NCBI GenBank assembly: GCA_023957115.1
Contig: JAMLHN010000002.1
Coordinates: 1-64,000, forward strand
DNA: 64,000 nt
Direction of reading: 5' to 3'
From: Thermomicrobiales bacterium
Lineage (GTDB): Bacteria > Chloroflexota > Chloroflexia > Thermomicrobiales > UBA6265
Shown: positions 6,917-15,648 of the stretch, piece by piece
Layout: every line of letters starts with the position of its first letter
Position numbering within the stretch: position 1 is the first letter of the stretch
Made by a program: the position numbers and the translations under genes
The notes under the pieces: model-generated
Databases searched by the model: none
Seen by the model: only the letters and a program-made list of their open reading frames with translations
What the model was told of the DNA's origin: nothing

Positions 6917-9328
6917 TCAGGGGATAAGCGGAGATTTCGCCACGGTGGCGGAGTAGGGTTTGGCGAAGTATTCGATGGCGAGCTTGGTTCCCGGACGGGC
7001 GAGATCGAGCGGGAGATACCCGAGGGCGATCGGTTGGCCGATGGTGAAGCCGAAGTTGGCGCTGGAGACGTAGCCAACGACGGTTCCGTTCGCGAGAATG
7101 GGTTCCTTGCCGAGGGGAACCGGGGAGGTTGGGTCGAGGAGCAGGGTGGTGAGCTTTTTCACCGGTTGGGTTTTTGCCAGGGCGTCCGCGCCGATGTAAC
7201 TGTTGCGGGACTTGTCGACGGTGAAGCCAAGTCCAGCTTCAAGGGGGGTGTATTCGCCCCGGAGATCGGTGCCAAGCGCGAGAAACCCCTTTTCGAGCCG
7301 GAGCGAGTCCATGGCCGTGCCGCCCGCGGCAATCAGTCCATGGGGTTGCCCAGCCTCCCAGACGAGATCCCAGAGGGCGCCTCCGTATTCCGTGGAGGTA
7401 TGAAGCTCGAAGCCTTCCTCGCCGACGTAGGACATGCGGATGGCGAGCACCGGAATGTGCCCGACGGAAATCCATCTGGCACGGTAGCGCGGATGGTCGT
7501 CGAGGCAGAGCGGTTCGTCGACGATGGCATCGAAAATGGCAAGCGCGTTCGGCCCAAACAAGCCAAGCGCGGCCCAGGCTGGGGTGATGTCGCGAATGAT
7601 GACATCGGGCAGATCGCGCAGGTGGTTCTGAATCCAGCCGAGATCGCGCGGGCCACTGGCGCTGCCGGACATGATCATGAAACGGTCGCTTGCCAGGCGG
7701 GCGATCGTAACGTCCGATTCGATCCCGCCATGTGGATTCAGCAGCAGGCTATACGCCACGCGTCCCACCGGCTGGTCGACCGTGCTGCAGGTCACTCGTT
7801 CCAAGCCGGCTAGTGCTTCTGGACCGGAGAGCTCGATGCGCATGAAGGTGCTGAGATCGAAGAGCCCGGCGTTCTGGCGGGTAGCGAGGTGTTCGGCGCC
7901 GGCGATGGGTGACCATTCGATCGCTCCCCAGGATTCGCGTTTCGACCCTAGTGCCGGAAGCGGGAGGCTCGCATTCGCCTCGAACCATTGTGGCCGTTCC
8001 CACCCGTTCGATTCGAAGAAGTGCGCTCCGAGCGCAACCTGCTGGGCATACCACGGCGGGCGGCGAAGACCGCGCGGTTTCGAGATCTGATACCGCGGGT
8101 GGATGATGTCGTAGACCTCGGCGTATTGGCTCCAACCACGGCTCTGGATGTACCTGGGGCTCTGATGGTGGGGCGCAAATCGATTGACATCGAGCTCGCG
8201 CATGTCCAGCTCGCAGTCGTGGGCAACCATTTGCTGGGCCAGAGCGCGGGCGGTCCCGGTCGAATGCGTGACCCAGATGGCCATGGCGGTCCAGAGCCCG
8301 CGTGCGCTGGCGACCTCACCGGCGATTGCCTGGGCATCGATCGTGAACGAGAACATCCCGTAGACGCGGTCGGTGATGCCGGTATCGCGCAGGCCGGGGA
8401 CGAGGCGTTGCGCCTCGTCGAAACCGGGGTCCATCGGCGTGGGATCGAAATCGAGCTCGGCCGGGTGGCGGCGCGTGTTGTCGATGGCGGCCGCGGCAAC
8501 CATGACCGGTTCGTGCCGGTAATTCCCCACGCCCATCCGATCTCCATCCTGCCAGAGGTACATCGAATGGTCCTGGTGCCGCCAAAGGGGCTGGACGACC
8601 TGCCGATCGCGCAGGTGGGCCAGCTCGGCAAGTGGGGTCGTGCGGATATACGGATGCGCGCACGGATGCAGAGGGATGGGGGTATCGGTGAGCTTTCCCA
8701 GAAGCGGACCCCAGATACCGCCACAGAGGACCAGCTCCTCACAGGTGAAATCGCCGGCGTTTGTATGGATGCCCCGGACCACGCGGTTGGGCATATCGAC
8801 CGAGAGAAGTGTGGTTTCGCCGCGAAAGGTGACGCCGAGCGCTTCGGCGCGTTTGGCGATCTGTTCGACCGTGGGGACGGAGCGCACGATCCCATCGCCG
8901 GCCACATGGATCGAACCGTGAATCTGTGTGGTATCGAGCTGCGGCACCAGCGCGCCTGTTTCCGCCGGGTCGAGCAGCATCGCATCGAGTCCCCAGGACG
9001 TGGCGTAGCCGAGTTTTCGCTTGAGATCGTGCCAGCGTTCTGGCGTGGTCGCGATCTCGAGACTGCCAGAGGGGAACCAGGTCGGCTGGTCGATTGGAGA
9101 AACCTCGGCAAAGGCCGCCGTGGTCCATTGGGCGAGCTTGGAAACGGTGCGGGATGCGTTGTTCTGGAAGATACCACCAGGCGCATGTGAGGTCGAGCCA
9201 CCGGTTTCGTAGAGCGGGGCGCGGTCGATCACGAGGATGTCGGTACGGCCGAGCTTGGCCAGCTCCCAGGCGACAGAGACGCCGACGATACCGGCGCCAA
9301 CGATGATGGTTCGGACGTGGGTCTGCAT
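6917..9328 (-). CDS. FAD-dependent oxidoreductase / aminomethyltransferase-fold protein (dimethylglycine or sarcosine dehydrogenase-like)
   Basis: 803 residues from ATG 9328 (MQTHVRTIIVGAG); a 12-residue extension to 9364 is unlikely. Residues ~5-360 are a DAO-type FAD domain starting with the dinucleotide motif IIVGAGIVGVSVAWELAKLG and ending in a typical middle domain (RYIQSRGWSQYAEVYDIIHP). From ~430 to the end is a GcvT-like folate domain: LFDLSTFMRIELSGPEA, GGIESDVTIARL, SYVGEEGFELH, LRLEKGFLALGTDLRGEYTPLEAGLGF and the C-terminal barrel. The domain order is that of dimethylglycine/sarcosine dehydrogenases, which oxidise N-methyl groups and hand the one-carbon unit to tetrahydrofolate. 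The exact methylamine substrate is not readable. The gene stands alone on the minus strand with convergent neighbours. Confidence 0.9.
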   Translation of the reverse strand: MQTHVRTIIVGAGIVGVSVAWELAKLGRTDILVIDRAPLYETGGSTSHAPGGIFQNNASRTVSKLAQWTTAAFAEVSPIDQPTWFPSGSLEIATTPERWHDLKRKLGYATSWGLDAMLLDPAETGALVPQLDTTQIHGSIHVAGDGIVRSVPTVEQIAKRAEALGVTFRGETTLLSVDMPNRVVRGIHTNAGDFTCEELVLCGGIWGPLLGKLTDTPIPLHPCAHPYIRTTPLAELAHLRDRQVVQPLWRHQDHSMYLWQDGDRMGVGNYRHEPVMVAAAAIDNTRRHPAELDFDPTPMDPGFDEAQRLVPGLRDTGITDRVYGMFSFTIDAQAIAGEVASARGLWTAMAIWVTHSTGTARALAQQMVAHDCELDMRELDVNRFAPHHQSPRYIQSRGWSQYAEVYDIIHPRYQISKPRGLRRPPWYAQQVALGAHFFESNGWERPQWFEANASLPLPALGSKRESWGAIEWSPIAGAEHLATRQNAGLFDLSTFMRIELSGPEALAGLERVTCSTVDQPVGRVAYSLLLNPHGGIESDVTIARLASDRFMIMSGSASGPRDLGWIQNHLRDLPDVIIRDITPAWAALGLFGPNALAIFDAIVDEPLCLDDHPRYRARWISVGHIPVLAIRMSYVGEEGFELHTSTEYGGALWDLVWEAGQPHGLIAAGGTAMDSLRLEKGFLALGTDLRGEYTPLEAGLGFTVDKSRNSYIGADALAKTQPVKKLTTLLLDPTSPVPLGKEPILANGTVVGYVSSANFGFTIGQPIALGYLPLDLARPGTKLAIEYFAKPYSATVAKSPLIP

Positions 9329-9397
9329 GGTCGGTGCTCCGGAACGGTGGGTTGGCTGGTGCAAAACGATTGGGGGAATTATGGAGGAAGGAATCGC

Positions 9398-9527
9398 CTC
9401 ATCCCCAGCCCCACTCCCCAGGATTGGGAGACGGGACCGCGTAGGGAAACAGGAGGACCTCAGGCGGAGGGGAGGGGGGCCACGCTTCGTTCCTCCTCAC
9501 CCGCCTTCTCCCAGGATTGGGAGAAGG
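9398..9527. repeat. two copies of a CTCCCcAGGATTGGGAG-type repeat with hairpin
   Basis: Two similar units lie at 9398-9431 and 9492-9527. Both are runs of 7-base C-rich units ending in a CCCAGGATTGGGAGA core. In the second copy CTTCTCCC (9505-9512) and GGGAGAAG (9519-9526) form a perfect 8-bp stem around AGGATT. The rest of the gap from 9329 to 9594 has no credible gene. Confidence 0.7.
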
Positions 9528-9594
9528 TGCTTGCATGGCAGCAGGGCGGTCTGCTCAGGACGTAGCACCCAGGACTCCAGGCAGTGGCGGCGCG

Positions 9595-10011
9595 TCAGCC
9601 TGTTGGGCGAGCGTACCGGGTAATGGCATCGCCCATGGTGCGGTGGAACTCGCCGTTCGAGAAGACGCGGGTGAGCCCGGCGCGTTTGGCGGAGCGGAGG
9701 CCCTCGACGTTGGTATGAGAGCCGAAGGCGATGGACGGAAGCTCGGGCGTCTCGGCGACGATCGTTCCCAGAGCATCCCAATCATCGACTGCGGCGATAT
9801 CGATGACAACCAGCGCTGGCTCCTGCGTAACCGACAGCGCCGACGCGAGCGCGGTCGTGGAACGGGCCGCAATGGGCGTGTAGCCGAGCGCGCGCACCGT
9901 ATTGGCAATGGTCACCCCGAAGAAGAGGTCCTTGTTCAGGACGATGACCGCAGGGCCGAGGGTTTCGGATTCGTTTGGAGAAGGGGGTTGTATTTGCATG
10001 GTGCCTGTCAT
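9595..10011 (-). CDS. stand-alone receiver-like protein with degenerate active site
   Basis: 138 residues. The pattern of hydrophobic strands (AVIVLNKDLFFG, ALVVIDIAAVDDWD, LPSIAFGSH, GLTRVFSNGEF) fits a CheY-like receiver domain of about 115 residues with no output domain. The aspartate at the end of strand 3 (VVID) is retained, but the strand-1 acidic pair is reduced (NKD) and the strand-5 lysine is missing (RVFSNG), so phosphorylation by a histidine kinase is doubtful. A pseudo-receiver or adaptor role is an inference. It is divergent from the MMPL transporter, 64 bases away. No kinase gene is nearby. Two starts are close together (10011 and 9999). Confidence 0.7.
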   Translation of the reverse strand: MTGTMQIQPPSPNESETLGPAVIVLNKDLFFGVTIANTVRALGYTPIAARSTTALASALSVTQEPALVVIDIAAVDDWDALGTIVAETPELPSIAFGSHTNVEGLRSAKRAGLTRVFSNGEFHRTMGDAITRYARPTG

Positions 10012-10075
10012 AGGATAACGATGTTTGGTCTTGCCGAACGTCGTTCAGTTGGGGTGAATAAGATTTCGGGGGATA

Positions 10076-11587
10076 ATGATAATGGTTCCATCGACAGCCG
10101 GAATTTCCGCCAGTAGCGCCCGTCATCCTTGGAGAACAGTTGGCATCTGGCTGGTACTCCTGGTGCTGGGTGGTCTCTTCTCTGGGCTTTTCCTTTCCGA
10201 CGCGCTGACGACCAATGTCGAGCTTCTCGACAATCCGGAATCGATCCAGGGATCGAATCTGCTCGAAGAGCGGATGGGCTACGAGATGCCGCTCACGGAG
10301 ACGATCGTCGTATCGTCCGATAGTCTGACCGTCGACGATCCCGAGTTCAAGCAGGTCGCCGATCAGGTCTTTGCCCAATTGGCCGGGTTGACCGAGCTGG
10401 TCGACCAGGACCCGGGCAAGACCGTCAATTACTACCAGCTTGCCGCCGTCGAGGATCCGGATATCGCGGCCCAGGCGGAACAGCTGGTTTCCGAAGACCG
10501 GTCGACCTTGCTGATACCGGTGACGCTGCTGGGCGATGCCGATCAGGTCAGCGAGGCGGCAGAGACATACATCGACGCGATCGATGCCCAGGGAACCGAA
10601 GCGGTTTCGGTGGCTAGCGTCGGTGACCTGACCACTAACGAGACCTTCAATACGGTGTCGGAAGAAGACTTGATCCGAGCCGAGATTGTTGGATTGCCGA
10701 TTGCGTTGATCGTCCTGATGGTTGTCTTCGGAGCCGTCGTCGCAGCCTTGATTCCCGTCGGCATGGCGCTGGCCGCGGTAGCGATTGCCACCGGGTTGGC
10801 CGCCCTGGTGGGCATGCGGTTCGAGCTCTCCTTCTTTATCACGAACATGATTTCGGTGATCGGTCTGGCCGTCGGAATCGACTACGCGCTCTTTGTGATC
10901 GAACGCTACCGTGAGGAACGACGGCATGGCAGGCCGAAGTTCGAGGCGATTCATGTTGCGGGCGGCACGGCCACCAAAGCCGTGGTCTTCTCGGGTTTGA
11001 CCGTCGTCTTCGCGCTCATCGGTCTCTTTCTGATGCCCAACTCTATCTTCCGTAGTCTGGGATTAGGCGCCATTCTGGCCGTGCTGGTGTCGGTGGCGGC
11101 AATTCTGACACTGATTCCGGCGATCCTGGCGCTGCTCGGCGATCGTATCGACTGGCCGCGACGGCGGAACTACGATGCGTTGGATCACGAGAAGGTGATC
11201 CGGGCAGAACGCGCCGAAGAGCAGCATGGCTTCTGGGGACGAGCGGCTCATCTCGTGATGGCGCGGCCGTGGCCCGCACTGGTGCTGGGCGCAGGCATTC
11301 TGCTGATTCTGGCATTCCCCGTCTTCAGCATGAAGACCGGATTCGCGGGGGTCGAGTCGCTCCCGGAAAGTGATGTCAAAGACGCGTTTATTCTGCTCGA
11401 AGAGAAATTCACGACTGGTCGTCTTTCGCCCGTTGATATTGTGATCGATGCCCCGCGCTCGGATACCACGGACGCCTCCGTCGATGCGCTTGTGCAGGCA
11501 CTGGCGAGCGATCCAGCAATCGCGCTGGCGTGCAACCGGTCGTTTGGAACGATGCGGGCGATCTGGCGTTGCTCCAGGCCACGCTGA
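10076..11587 (+). CDS. MMPL family transporter, N-terminal part (gene split by frameshift)
   Basis: First two thirds of an RND-superfamily MMPL transporter, which in actinobacteria and Chloroflexota move lipids or hydrophobic compounds across the membrane using proton motive force. It has TM1 (IWLVLLVLGGLFSGLF), a ~150-residue extracytoplasmic loop, then TM2-6 including the signature GLAVGIDYALFVIERYREER, in which the Asp-Tyr pair belongs to the proton relay, and TM7 near residue 410. The frame is normal through SDPAIA and then turns into unrelated residues before a stop at 11587, while the adjacent frame continues the family sequence. One base appears to be missing near 11518-11529. ATG 10076 or 10082 are possible starts; GGGGGA precedes them. 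Confidence 0.85.
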   Translation: MIMVPSTAGISASSARHPWRTVGIWLVLLVLGGLFSGLFLSDALTTNVELLDNPESIQGSNLLEERMGYEMPLTETIVVSSDSLTVDDPEFKQVADQVFAQLAGLTELVDQDPGKTVNYYQLAAVEDPDIAAQAEQLVSEDRSTLLIPVTLLGDADQVSEAAETYIDAIDAQGTEAVSVASVGDLTTNETFNTVSEEDLIRAEIVGLPIALIVLMVVFGAVVAALIPVGMALAAVAIATGLAALVGMRFELSFFITNMISVIGLAVGIDYALFVIERYREERRHGRPKFEAIHVAGGTATKAVVFSGLTVVFALIGLFLMPNSIFRSLGLGAILAVLVSVAAILTLIPAILALLGDRIDWPRRRNYDALDHEKVIRAERAEEQHGFWGRAAHLVMARPWPALVLGAGILLILAFPVFSMKTGFAGVESLPESDVKDAFILLEEKFTTGRLSPVDIVIDAPRSDTTDASVDALVQALASDPAIALACNRSFGTMRAIWRCSRPR

Positions 11588-12390
11588 CGACGTCCCCCAA
11601 CGACGAGGCGTCCTACGATGAGATTCGTCGCCTGCGGAACGAGGTGATTCCGGCAGCCATCCCCTCCGATCAGGGAACGGTCTACGTCACCGGTCAATCG
11701 GCCGGGAATCTCGACTTCATCGAAACGACCACGACCTGGACCCCGCGAGTTTTCTTCTTTGTACTCGGACTCAGCTTCCTGTTGTTGCTGGTCGCGTTCC
11801 GGTCGATCGTGGTGCCGGCGACGGCCATCATCATGAACTTGCTTTCGGTCGGCGCAGCCTATGGGGTGCTGGTCCTCGTCTTCCAGCGCGGGCATCTGAC
11901 CGGATTGCTCGGCTTCGATCGGGCTCCGACCATCGAAGCATGGATCCCCATTTTCCTCTTCTGTGTCCTGTTCGGGCTTTCGATGGACTATCAGGTCTTC
12001 CTGTTGAGCCGCATTCGTGAGTATTACGACCAGACCGGGAACAACCGCGAGTCGGTCGCGCATGGTGTGGAATCGACCGCCCGCATCATCACCGGAGCGG
12101 CGTTGATCATGGTCGTCGTCTTCCTCGGATTCAGCACCGGCCGGCTCGTCTTCCTGCAACAGGTCGGCTTCGGGCTGGCGGTTGCGATCTTTCTCGATGC
12201 CACCATCGTCCGGACGGTGCTCGTGCCGGCGGTGATGCGCATCCTGGGCGACTGGAACTGGTACCTGCCGAAATGGCTCGAATGGTTGCCGGACCTGCGG
12301 ATCGAAGGCACACCGATGGAGAGCGAGCCGCAGGCAGCAGGCGGTACGCGGCAAGTGTCCAGCAGTAAAGAGCTGGCGCCAGGGGACTAG
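11530..12390 (+). CDS. MMPL family transporter, C-terminal part (gene split by frameshift)
   Basis: Continuation of the previous entry in the next frame, beginning VQPVVWNDAGDLALLQATL, which is the usual end of the second extracytoplasmic loop. It contains TM8-12, with the second-half signature CVLFGLSMDYQVFLLSRIREYY. No ribosome site precedes GTG 11530, so it is unlikely to be translated by itself; restoring one base gives a single protein of about 770 residues, normal for the family. The last ~20 residues (AAGGTRQVSSSK) are encoded by a run of 7-base repeats at 12330-12350 (GCAGGCA, GCAGGCG, GTACGCG), so the intergenic repeat family appears to have invaded the 3' end. Confidence 0.82.
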   Translation: MQPVVWNDAGDLALLQATLTTSPNDEASYDEIRRLRNEVIPAAIPSDQGTVYVTGQSAGNLDFIETTTTWTPRVFFFVLGLSFLLLLVAFRSIVVPATAIIMNLLSVGAAYGVLVLVFQRGHLTGLLGFDRAPTIEAWIPIFLFCVLFGLSMDYQVFLLSRIREYYDQTGNNRESVAHGVESTARIITGAALIMVVVFLGFSTGRLVFLQQVGFGLAVAIFLDATIVRTVLVPAVMRILGDWNWYLPKWLEWLPDLRIEGTPMESEPQAAGGTRQVSSSKELAPGD

Positions 12391-12398
12391 TGAAGCGG

Positions 12399-12520
12399 TC
12401 CTGTGTCCTGAGCCCTGGGTCCTGCGACGATTTGGGCGGCTGATGCCGGGGCGTGGACGGACGGATTGCGGGCCAATCCAGCGCGGGTGGAGGCACGTCG
12501 TCGAGGTTTCGAACACGACC
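12399..12520 (+). repeat. 122-bp dispersed intergenic element, copy A
   Basis: It opens with four heptamers (CCTGTGT, CCTGAGC, CCTGGGT, CCTGCGA; 12400-12427) and ends with a well-conserved block, GACGGATTGCGG to TTTCGAACACGACC. The same arrangement in the same order occurs at 32856-32978; the 3' 65 bases match at roughly four positions in five. No gene is credible in 12391-12733; the element and the inverted repeat after it fill most of that gap. Confidence 0.75.
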
Positions 12521-12545
12521 TGACGTTCGGGTCTAGTTTTCTCCC

Positions 12546-12585
12546 AACTCCTACGTGCTCTCAATGCTGGGAGCAGGTAGGAGTT
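12546..12585. repeat. inverted repeat AACTCCTAC / GTAGGAGTT
   Basis: Arms at 12546-12554 and 12577-12585 are perfect reverse complements separated by 22 bases. The units belong to the AACTCCT heptamer type seen at 30426, 33084 and 56367. Confidence 0.6.
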
Positions 12586-12733
12586 CTTGGTTTCTTGGGG
12601 GTTGGGGACGAGCTTGAACGAGCGGATCGCCTCACCCCGATTCCCCAGCGTCTAGCGGCATCCATTCCACAGTGCAGATCCAGACTCGGCGATAGAATGA
12701 CCGCACGAGTATTGCCATCGAGAGGGTTGGGGA

Positions 12734-14092
12734 ATGCAGTTGATCGATCAGGAGACGACACCGGTCATTTATCGTGATTTGCAGCGGCCGTTGCCGACCA
12801 TCGTGCGTGGCGAGGGGATCTACCTCTGGGATTCGACGGGGAAACGCTATATCGACGGAGCGGCGGGGTCCTCGGCGGTGGTCAACATCGGACATGGGGT
12901 GCCCGAGGTCATCGAGGCGATGACGGAGCAGGCGCGGAAGATCGCCTACGTACCGACGCATGCCTTTTCCAGCGAGCCGATCGAAGCATGCGCTCAGACG
13001 CTGGTGGAGGAGTTTGCCCCGGCCGGTTTGGACAAGGTCTGGTTCGTCTCGGGGGGCTCGGAGGCGACGGAAAATGCCGTGAAGATCGCGCTCCAGTACC
13101 AGCGGGATCGAGGGAAGGGAACCAAGCAGCTGGTCATCGGGCGGTGGCAGAGCTTCCATGGCGCCACGCTTGCCTCTCTTGGATATGGAGGCAACGCCGG
13201 CCGGCGCAAGAAATACCAGGGAATACTCTCCACGGCCGAACATATCGGGCCTTGCTTCCCCTACCGTCATGCCACCGGGGACGAGATCGAATACGGACTC
13301 GCTCAGGCGGATCAGCTGGATTATCTGATCCAGCAGGTGGGGGCGGAGAACGTGGCGGCATTCATCGCCGAACCGGTGGTCGGCGCAACCACCGGGGCGG
13401 TGCCGGCCACGACCGGGTATTTCGAGCGGATCCGTGAGATCTGCGACCGGCATGACGTCCTGTTCATTGCCGACGAGGTGATGAGCGGCTTTGGACGTAC
13501 CGGCAAGAAGTTCGGGATCGACCATTGGGAGGCGCCACCCGATCTGATCGCCTGCGCCAAGGGAATTTCCGGCGGCTATACGCCGCTGGGGGCGGTGCTG
13601 GTCCGGCCGGAGATTGTCGGTCAGGTGCGCGGGACCGGTGGGTCGTTCGTGATCGGCCATACAGCTGGCGGAAATCCACTCTCGACCGCCATCGGCAAGG
13701 CGGTGCTCGACTACACCGTCAAGCATCGCCTGGTCGACAACGCGGAGATCGTCGGAGCGTATTTCAAGGAAAAGTTGGTCGAGCTGATGGCGGTTCACCC
13801 GATCATCGGCGACGTGCGCGGACTCGGCCTCATGCTCGGGATCGAATTCGTCGCCGACCGGGAGACCAAGCGGCCGTTTCCGCTCGAGCTTCAGGTAAGT
13901 AGACGGATCGGCGACGCGACCCTCGAGCGCGGGCTCGTTTCCTACCCGGGACAGGGTACGGTCGACGGGGTGGTGGGCGATCATCTCCTGTGCACGCCGC
14001 CGCTCGTGATTACGAAACTGCAGATCGATGAGCTTATCGAGATTCTGGACGCGTCCCTCCATTCGGTCGAACGCGACCTCCGGGTGGTGTAG
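12734..14092 (+). CDS. class III PLP-dependent aminotransferase
   Basis: 452 residues. Fold type I, class III (ornithine/GABA/omega-amino acid aminotransferase family). Visible marks are WDSTGKRYIDGAAGSSAVVNIGH, the PLP-phosphate site SGGSEATENAVK, the SFHGATLASLGYGG segment, the PLP-ring Asp in LFIADEVMSGFGRTGK, and the Schiff-base lysine in LIACAKGISGGYTPLGAV; GTGGSFVIGHTAGGNPLS follows. It transfers an amino group between an amine or omega-amino acid and pyruvate or 2-oxoglutarate in the cytoplasm; the substrate cannot be assigned. The following gene starts 5 bases after its stop, so the two are probably translated from one message. Confidence 0.93.
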   Translation: MQLIDQETTPVIYRDLQRPLPTIVRGEGIYLWDSTGKRYIDGAAGSSAVVNIGHGVPEVIEAMTEQARKIAYVPTHAFSSEPIEACAQTLVEEFAPAGLDKVWFVSGGSEATENAVKIALQYQRDRGKGTKQLVIGRWQSFHGATLASLGYGGNAGRRKKYQGILSTAEHIGPCFPYRHATGDEIEYGLAQADQLDYLIQQVGAENVAAFIAEPVVGATTGAVPATTGYFERIREICDRHDVLFIADEVMSGFGRTGKKFGIDHWEAPPDLIACAKGISGGYTPLGAVLVRPEIVGQVRGTGGSFVIGHTAGGNPLSTAIGKAVLDYTVKHRLVDNAEIVGAYFKEKLVELMAVHPIIGDVRGLGLMLGIEFVADRETKRPFPLELQVSRRIGDATLERGLVSYPGQGTVDGVVGDHLLCTPPLVITKLQIDELIEILDASLHSVERDLRVV

Positions 14093-14096
14093 CGAA

Positions 14097-15020
14097 GTGC
14101 GTGAGATCGATTTCGAGGTTGCTCCGCGATTCGTGTTTCTGGGGGATTCGATCGTTTCGGATTGGCGCAATCCGCAAGCGACCACGAGCCGCGCTGTGGT
14201 GCAGGCGCTTGGCGATCTCGGATTCGAAACGGTCTATATGGAACCACGACGCAACAGCGCCACGGTGGGACTCCTGGGGCAGCGTGGGTCTGAGCCGGTG
14301 CGGTCGTTCAATGCGTTGTGGACGGGTGTGCAGTACCGCACCGTCGATCTTCCCGCCCGGTGGGAGCTGGAAGCGTGGATCGGGCAGTTTGCCGCCACGT
14401 CCGGCGTCATCGTCCTGCTCGATGGTATGCCCGAGATGTTCGAGCGCGGTCTGGCCGAATTCGAGCAGGACGACGTGCTGATCCTGGTCGAACGTCCGGA
14501 GCTCGGCGGAGATTGGGGCCGATCGGTTCTTCGCCGGCTGGGTGAGTCCGATGCAACCATTGGTTTTCGACCGGCCGTCTTGCCTGGCTCCTGGGATGTT
14601 CCTCGGTCCGGGACCGTTCTGGTTGCGTATGACGATGCCGATCTGGCTCGTGCGGTTGCGGCCACTGTGCCCGATGCGCGGCGAATCGTGACCGGGAGCG
14701 CCGACCTGCCAGATTGGGACTATCTGCCGGAGATCGAGCTCCCGGCCGTCTATGGCGCCGCGGAGCGCGTGCTGGTGGTCGATAGCGCCGAACGCCCCAT
14801 CGCCCCTGCCCGGGTTTGGTTGCCACGAGCGAACGGCGCTGCGGCCTGGGGTATGGTGCAGGCGGGCGAGATCGATGAGTCGGTTGCGGTTCGGTTCGAC
14901 GACCTGGAGAATGTTTGGGACCGCGAGGCGCCGGACCTGCCGGAGCGGCTGGACGCTCGCTGGGTGGCGAGGGGATTGGTGGAGATGTGGCGGCATCGGA
15001 GCATCGGCTCCGAGGGGTGA
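14097..15020 (+). CDS. CgeB/glycosyltransferase-like protein of unknown function
   Basis: 307 residues from GTG 14097, four bases after the aminotransferase stop; a frame extending to 14028 would overlap that gene. The opening FVFLGDSIVSDWRNPQATTSRAVVQALGDLGFETVYMEPRRNS resembles the N-terminal Rossmann half of CgeB-type glycosyltransferases (a GDS-W-N-ATT-R pattern followed by a helix and a strand ending in an acidic residue). A second half with GTVLVAYDDADLARAV and RVLVVDSAERP could be the nucleotide-binding lobe. The protein is short for a full two-domain enzyme and the donor-site residues are not clear, so the assignment is an inference from the fold pattern only. Confidence 0.65.
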   Translation: MREIDFEVAPRFVFLGDSIVSDWRNPQATTSRAVVQALGDLGFETVYMEPRRNSATVGLLGQRGSEPVRSFNALWTGVQYRTVDLPARWELEAWIGQFAATSGVIVLLDGMPEMFERGLAEFEQDDVLILVERPELGGDWGRSVLRRLGESDATIGFRPAVLPGSWDVPRSGTVLVAYDDADLARAVAATVPDARRIVTGSADLPDWDYLPEIELPAVYGAAERVLVVDSAERPIAPARVWLPRANGAAAWGMVQAGEIDESVAVRFDDLENVWDREAPDLPERLDARWVARGLVEMWRHRSIGSEG

Positions 15021-15234
15021 ATCTGCTCCTGGTTGGCGCGTCGTGAGCGCTCGTCTCGAGAAACGATGCGTTGGTCAGACGCGTTTGGTTGTGCGGATTG
15101 GACGAGCAAGACCTGCCAATACCGTTCAATCTGCATTTAACCAATGCATCAGCAGTTTGCTTTACTTTGAGTATGGACCGGGATGGTCCGGAACCGATTT
15201 TGGGGACATCGTCGTCTCGTGATTGGAGTAGACG

Positions 15235-15483
15235 ATGGAAGCCGTATTGATTGTTGTCGTTATCACCCTCGCCTTTGCGGTCGCGAATCTCTTCGTACCC
15301 ATGGCCGCGACGAAGCTCATCGACCGGGATCGAGAGCCTATCTCACCGAATCCGACGCTATCGCTCGAACATCCCTTCTACGCGCGTACCGATGGAATGC
15401 CGCGCACCCGAATCGACCGGCACGATCTGCAGTTGGCCATCGGTCCTCCGGACGTGGAGCAGAGTGTCTGGCCCAGGGCGTAG
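15235..15483 (+). CDS. small membrane-anchored protein, unknown function
   Basis: 82 residues. TTGGAG lies 6 bases before the ATG. The first ~22 residues (MEAVLIVVVITLAFAVANLFVP) form one transmembrane helix with no basic N-terminus; the remainder is soluble and Pro/Asp/Arg-rich. Codon use matches neighbours and a strong hairpin follows it, both supporting a real gene. No homologous family recognised. Confidence 0.55.
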   Translation: MEAVLIVVVITLAFAVANLFVPMAATKLIDRDREPISPNPTLSLEHPFYARTDGMPRTRIDRHDLQLAIGPPDVEQSVWPRA

Positions 15484-15564
15484 CGCACGGCGGGCAGACG
15501 GTAGTCAAGCGTGTTTGAAACAAGGCATGAACCCTAGGCCTTGAGGAGATCGACCTGGGGTCAG

Positions 15565-15598
15565 GAGATGCCCGCGGATCAAACCCCGTGGGCATCTC
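15565..15598 (+). terminator. strong hairpin, likely bidirectional terminator
   Basis: GAGATGCCCgCGG (15565-15577) pairs with CCGtGGGCATCTC (15586-15598) around an 8-base A/C-rich loop, and TCGTTTCATT follows on the plus strand. It lies between the small plus-strand gene and the convergent ThuA-like gene. Confidence 0.7.
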
Positions 15599-15648
15599 TC
15601 GTTTCATTCCACCAGAACGAAACTATGCCCTCCGCCCTCCCTGCCCGC

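Noticed and set aside
12632-14185. 517-residue minus-strand frame
   Set aside because: Antisense shadow of the class III aminotransferase, whose catalytic motifs are unmistakable.
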